Assembly (NCBI GenBank): GCA_035938175.1
Contig: DASZHD010000036.1
Location: forward strand, 1 to 64,000
DNA length: 64,000 nucleotides
Source of the DNA: DASRDE01 sp035938175
GTDB lineage: Bacteria; Vulcanimicrobiota; Vulcanimicrobiia; Vulcanimicrobiales; Vulcanimicrobiaceae
Direction of reading: 5' to 3'
The notes below the pieces were generated by a model that did no database searches, was not told the DNA's origin, and saw only the letters and a list, made by a program, of their open reading frames with translations. This document shows positions 1-8,435 of the stretch, piece after piece. The translations under genes and the position numbers were made by a program. Within the stretch, counting starts at the first letter, position 1; each line of letters begins with the position of its first letter.

Positions 1-858
1 GTCGAAGGCCACGAACTCGAGCGGCGTTACGGTTTGAGCGAACAATCCGCGCCGTCGTGGCTGAGCGACTACGTGAAGCAGCAACTGCTCGGCACGGCCG
101 TCACGATGGTCCTTTCCGGATTTCTCGCGGCGGTGATCCGAAAGTGGCCGCGGACCTGGCCGTACTACGCGGCGGCCGCGACGTTTCCACTGTTGCTGCT
201 GGCAAACATCGTCATCCCGATCTACGTCTTGCCGCTGTTCAATACGTACGTGCCGTTGACGGGCGAACTCGAAAAGCGCCTGCGCGCGCTGGCATCGCGT
301 TACGGCGTCGGCGACGCCGAGATTCTTCGCGTCGACATGAGCAAGCAGACGACCAAAGCCAACGCGTTCGTCATCGGTATCGGCAAAACGCACCGCATCG
401 TCGTGGGCGACACGCTGATCGAACATTTCACTCCCGAAGAGATCGAATTTGTCGTCGCACACGAGCTCGGGCATTACGTCTCGCGGGATACGTGGCGCTT
501 GATGGCCGCGGGCCAACTCGCCGCAATGGCGGCGATTTTCGGCGCGTATGCCGCACTCGGAAACGTTTCGTCCGAAGATCTGCGGCGTCCGCGGCTGCCG
601 GCGAAAGTTCAATTCGTGGCGATGGCGATCGCACAGATCCTCCGGCCCCCGCTATCGGCGTTTTCACGATCGCGCGAATGGGCTGCGGACCGGTTTGCGG
701 TCGCCGCGACCAACGAACCCGCTACCGGCGCGTCGGCATTCCGGCGCCTGCGCGATCAGAATCTCGCGGAAGACGAGCAGCCCGCGTGGTTCGAATTCAT
801 GTTTTCCACGCATCCGCCGCTGAAAGCACGCATCGCGGCATTGGAAAACGCGACTTAG
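1..858 (+). CDS. M48-family (Ste24/HtpX-like) zinc metalloprotease, 5' partial
   Basis: The reading frame is open from the first base, so the gene begins outside the window; 285 residues are visible. It is a membrane-bound zinc endopeptidase of the M48 family (CAAX protease / HtpX type), which cleaves membrane or prenylated proteins. The HELGH zinc motif is at bases 460-474 and the downstream EWAAD segment (about 672-686) supplies the third ligand. Hydrophobic stretches before and after the active site match the family's membrane segments. The stop overlaps the last 4 bases of the convergent folate gene. Family assignment is secure; whether it is Ste24-like or HtpX-like is not, because the N-terminus is missing. 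Confidence 0.9.
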   Translation, partial: VEGHELERRYGLSEQSAPSWLSDYVKQQLLGTAVTMVLSGFLAAVIRKWPRTWPYYAAAATFPLLLLANIVIPIYVLPLFNTYVPLTGELEKRLRALASRYGVGDAEILRVDMSKQTTKANAFVIGIGKTHRIVVGDTLIEHFTPEEIEFVVAHELGHYVSRDTWRLMAAGQLAAMAAIFGAYAALGNVSSEDLRRPRLPAKVQFVAMAIAQILRPPLSAFSRSREWAADRFAVAATNEPATGASAFRRLRDQNLAEDEQPAWFEFMFSTHPPLKARIAALENAT

Positions 859-2303
859 ATCAGCACCGGCGAGGGGCGTGTGCCGAGCCACGACGCCAAA
901 TCGGTCTTTTGCGTCACGTATTCGCCGGTGCGCAGCTCGCGGCGAAACTCCCCGAACGTGCCGCACGCCTCGGCAAAAGCGTCGTGCTTGTGGATCGATT
1001 CGTAGTTGACCTGGCTGGCAGAGATGAACGTCTGGTCGTCGAAATCGCCGAACATATCCAGCGCGCTCGCAAGAATACCGCGCACCACGTCCTCGACGAA
1101 TTTGGGGTTGTGATGCGCCTTGTTGACGATGAAGAATTCGTCGGGCCGCTTGAGCAAATCGTAGGTCTCGCTAGACATCGCGTTTTCGACGATTTCAACT
1201 AGATCCTCCGCGTGAATTGCGTCTTCGAACTGCGGCGAAGCGCCGATCAACACCGAGCCTTTGCCGCGCTGATTGTGCGTTGCCACGGGGAGCGCGTCCA
1301 GCGCGCGGCGCGCATCGCCTTCGGAGAACCCGGCGTCCATCAATTCGTGCATGCTGTGTTCGCGAACCATCAGCTGCGCGCACGGGCAGGCCGTCATGCC
1401 TTCCGCTTCGACGCCCACGACGCGCCGCGTATCGAGTTCGTCCGCGTGCGCGATGCCGATCAGCGTGTACGTTTCCTCTCCGCGTTTCCCGCTTACCGGC
1501 GTCCAGCGCTCCAGGCCGAAATCCGCGCGGAGCCTCACGTCGGCTCGAATCGCACGCTGCGAATGCACGATCTCTTTGGCGATCGCCTCGACGATACGTT
1601 CGATCCGCGCATGTCCTTGCTCGCGCGCCAAAACGTCGAGCGCCGCTTCTTCCAAAATCTCGCTGAAACGCGACATATGAACGCCCGCTTTATCGGGCGC
1701 CAAATCCGCCACCATCGTGAATTCACCGTTGAACACGCGGTCGTGACCGTCGACGTTCAAGTGCACGATGCGCCGCACGCTCGAGACCCCGACGCGGCCC
1801 AACGACAGACGCACTTCGGGAGCTTCCTCCTGGCGGTTGGCGTTGAAATGCAGCGAGCGCGCGCGCCGGCGAACGCCGTTCTTCTTGTACGCGGCTGCGA
1901 TTTCGCCTAGCGTGCGCTGCGTGGAAGACTCGCGCAGCTCGGGCGCGATTTCGGCGAGCGGAATCAGGTTGTACGCGCGCGCCAGGAGTTCGGGATGCGC
2001 ACGGCCGTCGAACCACAACACGTCCACATCGATTGGCCGCGCCGCAAGCTTGCGCGAATTCGAACGTCCCACCGCCGCCTCAACCTCGCCCGCAAAACGC
2101 CGGAAGGCTGCTTCGTCCAGCGTGGTTTCAATGGCAGCCGCCACGTTCAGGAACGCCGGTCCCTCGGCACCGCCCGCCGGTTCGCTTTCGTAAAAAGACG
2201 AGACCGAAACCACGCGCGATTTTGCCCGCAGCCGCTGCAGCGCCGCCAGGATGTTTGCCTGCCGATCCCCCAAATTCGAGCCGATACCGATGTAGTTGAG
2301 CAC
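855..2303 (-). CDS. Bifunctional HPPK (FolK) - GTP cyclohydrolase IB (FolE2) fusion
   Basis: A 482-residue protein joining two folate enzymes. The N-terminal ~150 residues look like 6-hydroxymethyl-7,8-dihydropterin pyrophosphokinase (GIGSNLGDR near residue 4, then RPIDVDVLWF). The C-terminal ~290 residues look like the Zn-dependent FolE2/MptA type of GTP cyclohydrolase, with the GMTACPCAQ active-site cysteine motif. One chain would therefore hold the first and a later step of tetrahydrofolate synthesis; dihydroneopterin aldolase would still be needed. The chosen start is GTG at 2303, preceded by AAGGGA at suitable spacing; the ATG at 2348 adds a Pro/Gly-rich leader unlike any HPPK. pabBC for the pABA branch lies 0.8 kb away on the other strand. 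Confidence 0.9.
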   Translation of the reverse strand: MLNYIGIGSNLGDRQANILAALQRLRAKSRVVSVSSFYESEPAGGAEGPAFLNVAAAIETTLDEAAFRRFAGEVEAAVGRSNSRKLAARPIDVDVLWFDGRAHPELLARAYNLIPLAEIAPELRESSTQRTLGEIAAAYKKNGVRRRARSLHFNANRQEEAPEVRLSLGRVGVSSVRRIVHLNVDGHDRVFNGEFTMVADLAPDKAGVHMSRFSEILEEAALDVLAREQGHARIERIVEAIAKEIVHSQRAIRADVRLRADFGLERWTPVSGKRGEETYTLIGIAHADELDTRRVVGVEAEGMTACPCAQLMVREHSMHELMDAGFSEGDARRALDALPVATHNQRGKGSVLIGASPQFEDAIHAEDLVEIVENAMSSETYDLLKRPDEFFIVNKAHHNPKFVEDVVRGILASALDMFGDFDDQTFISASQVNYESIHKHDAFAEACGTFGEFRRELRTGEYVTQKTDLASWLGTRPSPVLI

Positions 2304-2395
2304 GTCAAGTCCCTTCGGCGTGCCGGGCGGGGCCCCCGGCCCCCGCATGAAGCGGGCGGTTTCGTGAGATAATGGGCCAAAGGAGACGTTGCAGA

Positions 2396-3082
2396 ATGCA
2401 CGATGCGCGAAACGTAGGCACGGTCGAACGCTTTCTGTCGCTCGGCGCGGGCGCCGTCCTCATCATCCTGGCTATTCGCCGTCGCGGCCTGGCGGGAATT
2501 TCCGCTGCCGGACTTGGCGGCGAGCTGCTGTATCGCGGCGTCACGGGGTTTTGTCCGGTGTACGGGATGCTCGGCGTCGATACGTCCGAACCCAGCGGCT
2601 CGCATAATCCGCGCGCCAGCGTTCCGTACGGGCGCGGAGTTCGCGTGGAGCAATCGATCGCCGTTGCGCGGCCCGCCGCCGAACTCTACGCATTCTGGCG
2701 CAGCCTCGGTTCGCTGCCGTCGTTCATGCAGCACATCGAAGAAGTTACGGTGCTGACCCCTTCGCGCTCCCGGTGGCGCGTGCGCGCTCCGATCGGCAGC
2801 CGCGTGACGTGGGAAGCCGAGATCATCAACGACGTTCCGGGCGAATTGATCGGCTGGCGATCGCTGCCGGGCTCGGCGATGCACCATGCCGGTTCGGTGC
2901 ATTTCGACGAACGGGACGGCTTGACGGAAGTTCGCGTCGTTCTGGAGTACGCGCCGCCCGCTCGATACGTCGGCGCATCGCTCGCGCGCATTCTGGGCGA
3001 GGAGCCGCAAAAACAGATAGCCGAAGATCTGCGGCGCTTCAAAGCGATCGTCGAACGAGGGGAGCCGGCGAACCTGCAATAA
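2396..3082 (+). CDS. DUF2892-like membrane segment fused to SRPBCC (polyketide cyclase/dehydrase-like) protein
   Basis: 228 residues. Residues ~5-60 resemble the YgaP-type DUF2892 membrane region (two hydrophobic helices, GFCPVYGMLG). From ~75 onward it is an SRPBCC/START-like lipid- or ligand-binding fold of the cyclase/dehydrase type (VEQSIAVARPAAELYAFWR, later WRSLPGSAMHHAGSV). The start at 2396 has AGGAG at 2381-2385; the in-frame ATG at 2372 lies upstream of that site and is less likely. Proteins of this architecture are common in bacteria, but the ligand is unknown. It is followed closely by pabBC on the same strand. Confidence 0.75.
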   Translation: MHDARNVGTVERFLSLGAGAVLIILAIRRRGLAGISAAGLGGELLYRGVTGFCPVYGMLGVDTSEPSGSHNPRASVPYGRGVRVEQSIAVARPAAELYAFWRSLGSLPSFMQHIEEVTVLTPSRSRWRVRAPIGSRVTWEAEIINDVPGELIGWRSLPGSAMHHAGSVHFDERDGLTEVRVVLEYAPPARYVGASLARILGEEPQKQIAEDLRRFKAIVERGEPANLQ

Positions 3083-3092
3083 CCTCGCGCGC

Positions 3093-4766
3093 ATGACGCT
3101 GCGCGTCGCCGCCGGTTGGGATCCGGCGTATGTCTTCGAGCTCCCCACGGCCGTTTGGGCGCCTTTGTCGCTCGGCGATGCGCTGCGCGCCCTGGCGGAA
3201 GCCGAAGACGCGCTCCGCGACGGATATTGGATCGCCGGCGGCCTGAGCTATGAATTCGGCGTACAACTCTGCGGCATGGCAACCGGCTCGAGTGCGCTGC
3301 CTTTACTGCTGCTCGGCGCATTCGGCAGTCCCAAAAAGCGGCGGTTTCATGGGACGGCGCCGCGCTACTCGCTGAGCAAACCGCTGCCGCGCACGGCATA
3401 TCCGGAATATGCGAAGAACGTCGAGTATTTGCTCCAGCGCATTCGCGAGGGCGAAGTTTATCAGGTCAACTACACGGTGCCGTTCGATCTGGGTTTTCGC
3501 GGCGATCCGTTTTCACTGTACCGGTATTTGGCGAGGCGATCGCGGGCACGCTATACGGCGTTCTTGCAGCACGGAGATTTCGCCGCAGTCTCGATCTCGC
3601 CGGAGCTCTTTCTGCGTTTTGACGGCGACCGGGTTCGCACCAAACCTATGAAAGGCACGTCTCATCCGGCGGATACGGCGCCGCTTTACGATGAAAAGAA
3701 CCGCGCCGAACACGTGATGATCGTCGATCTGCTGCGCAACGATCTGCAGCGCGCGTGCGCGCGCGACGTGCGCGTCGAACGCCTGCTGGACGTGGAGCGC
3801 TACCCCACCTTCGCGACGATGACGTCGACGATCGGCGGCGTCCTGCCGCGCGACACGACGTTTGCCGACGTTTTACGGGCAACGTTTCCGTGCGGCAGTA
3901 TAACCGGTGCGCCCAAACGCGCGGCGATGCAACATATTGCGCACGTCGAACGCGATCCGCGCGGCTTTTACACCGGGGGCATCGGCTTTCTTTCTCCGCG
4001 ACGGCGCGGCTGGTGGAACGTCGCGATCCGCACGCTGCAGATTCGCGACGAAGCTGCCCGTTTCGATGCCGGCGGCGGCATCGTGAGCGACTCGCAGGCA
4101 GGGGCCGAGTGGCACGAGATTGCGGTTAAATCGAGCTTTCTGAACGCTGCATCGCGGGATTTTTCGCTTATCGAAACGTTTCGTGCCGGTCCGGATCCCA
4201 GCGACGTTCAGGCACACATCTCGCGCTTGCTCCAAAGCGCCGCGCTGTTCGATCTTGCCGTCGACCGCGGTGCGCTGGAAGACGCGGTGCGCCGGTTTGC
4301 CGGATCGACCGTTCCGCTGTTGGTACGGCTTACGGTGAATAGGTATGGAGTCGCAGTGACGCCGGCGCCGCTCGAACCTCTTGACGAGCCTATTGCCGTG
4401 TGCATCTCGCAGGAGCGGCTCACGGCCGCCGATCCGTTTCTGCGCCATAAATCGTCGTGGCGGCCGCACCACGACGCGGCATCGCGCCAGGCCCGCGAGC
4501 GCGGCTGTTTCGATGCGATATTGCTCAACGAGCGCGGTGAAGTTGCCGAGGGCGCGCGAACGAATATCTTCGTGCGAATAGGGGAAACCTTATATACGCC
4601 ACCGCTAACGAGCGGGGCATTGCCGGGCATTTTGCGTTCCCGGCTGCTGCTGGAGGGACGTGTATTGGAACGGGTGCTGTTCGCGGAGGATTTGCGCACC
4701 GCACAAGCAATCTTCGCGGGCAATTCGGCGCGCGGGCTGCTGCGTGCGGAAATACAAGCGTCATGA
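3093..4766 (+). CDS. pabBC: Aminodeoxychorismate synthase component I / aminodeoxychorismate lyase (PabB-PabC fusion)
   Basis: 557 residues. The first ~350 form a chorismate-binding enzyme domain (YQVNYTVPFDL, MKGTSHPAD, PCGSITGAPKRAAM, GGGIVSDSQAGAEWHEI), which makes 4-amino-4-deoxychorismate. The rest is a class IV PLP aminotransferase-fold lyase (SLIETFRAG, RHKSSWR with the likely PLP lysine, EGARTNIFVR, SGALPGILRS), which releases pyruvate to give p-aminobenzoate for folate. Fused PabB-PabC proteins are well known. The stop overlaps the manA start (ATGA), so the two are probably co-translated. No clear ribosome binding site precedes the start; only 10 bases separate it from the previous gene. 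Confidence 0.93.
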   Translation: MTLRVAAGWDPAYVFELPTAVWAPLSLGDALRALAEAEDALRDGYWIAGGLSYEFGVQLCGMATGSSALPLLLLGAFGSPKKRRFHGTAPRYSLSKPLPRTAYPEYAKNVEYLLQRIREGEVYQVNYTVPFDLGFRGDPFSLYRYLARRSRARYTAFLQHGDFAAVSISPELFLRFDGDRVRTKPMKGTSHPADTAPLYDEKNRAEHVMIVDLLRNDLQRACARDVRVERLLDVERYPTFATMTSTIGGVLPRDTTFADVLRATFPCGSITGAPKRAAMQHIAHVERDPRGFYTGGIGFLSPRRRGWWNVAIRTLQIRDEAARFDAGGGIVSDSQAGAEWHEIAVKSSFLNAASRDFSLIETFRAGPDPSDVQAHISRLLQSAALFDLAVDRGALEDAVRRFAGSTVPLLVRLTVNRYGVAVTPAPLEPLDEPIAVCISQERLTAADPFLRHKSSWRPHHDAASRQARERGCFDAILLNERGEVAEGARTNIFVRIGETLYTPPLTSGALPGILRSRLLLEGRVLERVLFAEDLRTAQAIFAGNSARGLLRAEIQAS

Positions 4767-5857
4767 TCGAAGCACGTCAACTGTATCCGCTGATCCTCAA
4801 ACCCAAACTGTCGCCCGCCATCTGGGGGGGCGATTCACTGGTGCGCATGTACGGCAAAGACGGCGACTCCGCCGCAAAGATCGGTGAATCGTGGGAATGC
4901 TGGGATGAAAATGCGGTCGTGAACGGTCCGCTCGCCGGAAAGACGGTCGCGCAGCTGCGCGCGGAACTCCGGAGCGAGTTGCTCGGCGATCTGGATCCCG
5001 ATCGAATCTTTCCGATTCTGACGAAAATCATCGACGCGCGCGACTCGCTGTCGGTACAGGTTCATCCGGACGATGCGTACGCGCGCCGCGTGGAACATCA
5101 GCAAAACGGAAAAACCGAATGCTGGTACGTCATCGACGCCCAGCCCGGGGCGCAGCTCGTTATGGGATGGACGCGCGACACGACGCGTGAGGAATACGAA
5201 CGCCGCGTTGCCGACGGCAGCCTCGGCGACATTTTGCATCGGGTTTCCGTCAAACCGGGCGACGCGTTCTATATTCCTGCCGGCACGCTGCACGCAATCG
5301 GCGCCGGCATCGTGATTTTCGAAACGCAGCAGGCCAGCGACCTGACGTACCGCATTTTCGACTGGAACCGCGTGGGAGCAGACGGCAAGCCGCGGCAATT
5401 GCACGTGCAAAAAGCTGCGGACGTGCTGGACTACCGGGAATCGCACACGGGCGCACTGATCGACTTGGCCTATGCGAGCGAAGGGTTCACGCGCACCATT
5501 CTGATTGCGGACACGCATTTTTTAGTCGAGCGAATCGCGGCGACCGAGACGCCGGCAACGATGCACACGCATAACCGGCCCCTGATTATCATGGCGCTGG
5601 ATCCGGGTTTGCGTCTGTCGTGCGACGGCGGTTCCGTGGAACTGCAGGCGTATCAAACGGCGCTGATTCCGGCAGCGGCAAACGCCCTCGCAATTCACGC
5701 CGCCGGCCAAAGCGGTCACTTTCTCTGCGTGACGCCGCCGGCGAGCATCGACGCGGTGGCTCGCCGTCTGCGGGACGCCGGAGTAGCCGCTCCCGTGATC
5801 GATCGTTTTCTCGCGCAGTTCGCGCCGCTGACCACCGCGCTAGAGGGCAGCCAATAA
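4763..5857 (+). CDS. manA: Class I mannose-6-phosphate isomerase
   Basis: 364 residues, a cupin-type zinc phosphomannose isomerase that interconverts fructose-6-P and mannose-6-P. Metal-site signatures are visible: LSVQVHPDDAYA, KTECWYV and PAGTLHAIGAG, followed by QQASDLTYRIFDWNR. The N-terminal LKPKLSPAIWGGDSL is typical of the family. The ATG overlaps the pabBC stop. The 3' end overlaps the convergent amine oxidase by 18 bases. Confidence 0.93.
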   Translation: MIEARQLYPLILKPKLSPAIWGGDSLVRMYGKDGDSAAKIGESWECWDENAVVNGPLAGKTVAQLRAELRSELLGDLDPDRIFPILTKIIDARDSLSVQVHPDDAYARRVEHQQNGKTECWYVIDAQPGAQLVMGWTRDTTREEYERRVADGSLGDILHRVSVKPGDAFYIPAGTLHAIGAGIVIFETQQASDLTYRIFDWNRVGADGKPRQLHVQKAADVLDYRESHTGALIDLAYASEGFTRTILIADTHFLVERIAATETPATMHTHNRPLIIMALDPGLRLSCDGGSVELQAYQTALIPAAANALAIHAAGQSGHFLCVTPPASIDAVARRLRDAGVAAPVIDRFLAQFAPLTTALEGSQ

Positions 5858-7144
5858 AGCCTGCGCGGCACGCACGCCGCTGCGCAGCGCGCCTTCAACC
5901 GTTCCGCCTCGTCCGCCCTGCGCCGTCGACTCGCCGCCGAAGTAGAGCATCGACTCAATCGGTCGCGCCAGCACCTCGCGCGCATCGCGCGCGCCGGTAG
6001 CCAAATAGCTGTACGCGCCGCGCGCAAAGGGGTCGCGCTGCCAGTCGTGCACGTACACCGCTTCAAGTTCGCGATCCACCGTGCGTCGATCGAGCCCCAG
6101 CACGCCGGCGAATTCGTCGATCGCGATCGCTGCCGTCTCGTCCTCGTTGCGTTCCTTCAGGCGCGTGGAATACGGGCCGGCGGCCCACGCGACAACCAGC
6201 GGCGAGATCTGCGGATATCTGGTCCAGAACACCGGAAACCCGGTTTGCGGACCGAAAAAGAACGATGCGTCGCGTAACTGCCGATCGCGCAATCCAGTCC
6301 AAAACGGCTGCGCGAATCTCAGCACGATTTTCGTTACCGGTCCGGTTTTGATTCCTTCGATTGCGCGCCGGCGATCGGACGGAAGATCGGGCGCGAATGT
6401 GACGGACCCGTCCGTCAAAACGCCTGCCGGAAGCGTGACGATCGCCCGTTCGCAATCGAACGCGAGCGTTTCGTTCGCGCGCCGCGCGATAATCCGCACA
6501 CCGCCTTTTTTCCATTCAACCCGCTCGACAATTGTTTGCAGATACACCGTCGCTTGCAACGGCGGTAACGATGCAGCAAGCCGATCCATCAGCGAGCCGT
6601 ATCCGGCGGTAAGGCGGTATTGCGAACCCTCCAAGCTCGCGCTGCCGCTCCACTCGTCTGCAATCGATTGAATGCCCGCGATAGCGGGATCCGCTGCATC
6701 GAAACTTTCGACGGCAAGCCGCACCCATCGCGCAATTTCACTGGAACGCGCGTCGACGGTAACGCGGCCAAGAAACTCGTCGACGCTTTCGTCGGGAGCG
6801 TTTCTATCCAGGCGGTCGAGCAGCTCGGGCAGCGACGAAAACGGATCGTCAACCGAACGAATCAGCGAGCCGTCACGCACCTCCCAGCTGCTCCCGCTTT
6901 CGCCCACGGCAGCCGCCCCCACTTCGCGCAACAGATCGAATGTCAACGGCGCATCGCCATGAATAAACTCGGCGCCCAGTTCGATCGGCGCGGCGCAACG
7001 CGGATCGGTGCGCGTGTAAACGCGCCCGCCGACGCGATCTCTGGCCTCGAGCACCGCGACGGTTTTTCCGGCGCGCGTCAGCTCGCGTGCCGCTGCAAGA
7101 CCGGCGGCTCCCGCGCCGATAACGATCGTATCCGGCTTTGTCAT
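5840..7144 (-). CDS. FAD-dependent amine oxidase (flavin monoamine oxidase family)
   Basis: 434 residues. The N-terminus has the Rossmann FAD motif (VIGAGAAGLAAARELTRAG) followed by LEARDRVGGRVYT, and the C-terminus has the FAD-binding LYFGGESTAQGGRGGTVEGA. This is the monoamine oxidase / polyamine oxidase / phytoene-desaturase-like superfamily; the substrate cannot be read from sequence. The start at 7144 gives the usual short lead before the FAD motif; the longer frame to 7213 only adds sequence antisense to lysA. It overlaps the manA 3' end by 18 bases and is divergent from lysA. Confidence 0.88.
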   Translation of the reverse strand: MTKPDTIVIGAGAAGLAAARELTRAGKTVAVLEARDRVGGRVYTRTDPRCAAPIELGAEFIHGDAPLTFDLLREVGAAAVGESGSSWEVRDGSLIRSVDDPFSSLPELLDRLDRNAPDESVDEFLGRVTVDARSSEIARWVRLAVESFDAADPAIAGIQSIADEWSGSASLEGSQYRLTAGYGSLMDRLAASLPPLQATVYLQTIVERVEWKKGGVRIIARRANETLAFDCERAIVTLPAGVLTDGSVTFAPDLPSDRRRAIEGIKTGPVTKIVLRFAQPFWTGLRDRQLRDASFFFGPQTGFPVFWTRYPQISPLVVAWAAGPYSTRLKERNEDETAAIAIDEFAGVLGLDRRTVDRELEAVYVHDWQRDPFARGAYSYLATGARDAREVLARPIESMLYFGGESTAQGGRGGTVEGALRSGVRAAQALLAAL

Positions 7145-7202
7145 GTCAAATATGGTTTCACCCGGCAGGCGACGCGAGTTCCTTCCCGCAAACAAGCGCG
7201 CC

Positions 7203-8435
7203 ATGATGCGCATCGGCGGCGTTTCCGCCGCGGACCTGGCCCGAGCGTACGGGACGCCACTCTTGGCGATCGACTACGACGTGCTGGACCGCGCCGTCGC
7301 TTCGTTCTTGGACGCATGCGAACCATACGGAATCGAGGTTGCCTACGCGGGCAAAGCGTTGCTGCTGACCGCGCTGGCGAAACACCTCAAGCACACGCGC
7401 CTGCAGCTCGACGTCTGTTCGTTGGGCGAATTGGCGGCAGCCGAACGTGCGGGTTTCCCGCCGGAACGCCTTACGCTGCACGGCTGCGGCAAAACCGATG
7501 ACGAATTGGATGCGGCTCTCGAGGGGCGGGTGGGACGCATTGCGGTAGACAACCTGGACGAACTGCACCGCCTAAAGCAACGCGCATCCGGCACCTATGC
7601 CGTCGACGTACTCCTTCGCATCAATACCGGCATCGAAGCGCACACGCACGCGTTCGTCAGAACCGCCGGTTCGCGTTCCAAGTTCGGTTTCGATCCGCAC
7701 GAGCTGCCGAAAGCCATCGACGTCTTGAAGGACGCGCAGTCCTTGCATTTTACCGGCTTGCACGGACATATCGGATCGCAAATTTACGAGAGCCAGGCAT
7801 TCGTCGAGCACGTCCTTGCACTGATGGAGCGGGCCGCCTACTGCGCACACGCCGGATTGAAGACCGAAGTGCTTATCGCCGGCGGCGGATTCGGCGTAGG
7901 GGAACCGGATCGCGCTCCGATGGATCCGGCGCTAACGGCAAAAGCCATTGCACAAACGGGCGGCAAAGAGGCGCGGCGATGGAATATTCCCGTGCCGCGC
8001 ATCGGCATCGAGCCCGGCCGCGCGCTGATAGCGCAGGCCGGCACGTCGGTCTACAGCGTCATGGCTGTGAAGCGCCAATTCGAGCGCGCGTACGCGATTG
8101 TGGATGGCGGGATGTACGAAAATCCCCGGCCGGCCCTGTACAATGCATACCATCATATCGTGTGCGCGTCGCGCGACGACGATACGGTTGTTGAAATGAC
8201 CGTGTGCGGGCGAACGTGCGAAAATGACGAGCTCGGCGTGGCAAAGCTTCCTTCGACCCTTCGGGCCGGCGATTTGATTGCAGTGCAGACTACCGGCGCG
8301 TATACGTACAGCATGGCGAGCAACTACAATCGTTTTACGCGTCCCGCCGTCATCGCGGTACGCCAAGGAACGCACACGCCGATCGCTCGCCGTGAGACGA
8401 TCGAAGACGTTTTGCGTGTGGATTGCGATGCGTAG
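7203..8435 (+). CDS. lysA: Diaminopimelate decarboxylase-like PLP enzyme (fold type III)
   Basis: 410 residues. The protein has the alanine-racemase-like barrel with the PLP lysine in VAYAGKALLL and the glycine-rich phosphate loop AGGGFGVGE, then a C-terminal beta domain with CGRTCENDEL and GAYTYSMASNYN, matching meso-diaminopimelate decarboxylase. It would make lysine, and its substrate is a peptidoglycan precursor, which fits the downstream dacB. The start is uncertain: 7203 or 7206 puts the first motif at family distance, whereas 7143 adds 20 unlikely residues. It overlaps dacB by 8 bases. Confidence 0.88.
   Translation: MMRIGGVSAADLARAYGTPLLAIDYDVLDRAVASFLDACEPYGIEVAYAGKALLLTALAKHLKHTRLQLDVCSLGELAAAERAGFPPERLTLHGCGKTDDELDAALEGRVGRIAVDNLDELHRLKQRASGTYAVDVLLRINTGIEAHTHAFVRTAGSRSKFGFDPHELPKAIDVLKDAQSLHFTGLHGHIGSQIYESQAFVEHVLALMERAAYCAHAGLKTEVLIAGGGFGVGEPDRAPMDPALTAKAIAQTGGKEARRWNIPVPRIGIEPGRALIAQAGTSVYSVMAVKRQFERAYAIVDGGMYENPRPALYNAYHHIVCASRDDDTVVEMTVCGRTCENDELGVAKLPSTLRAGDLIAVQTTGAYTYSMASNYNRFTRPAVIAVRQGTHTPIARRETIEDVLRVDCDA

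Noticed and set aside
57..1202. 381-aa plus-strand frame
   Set aside because: Arginine-rich shadow of the M48 protease and the folK-folE2 gene in another frame; no family signal.
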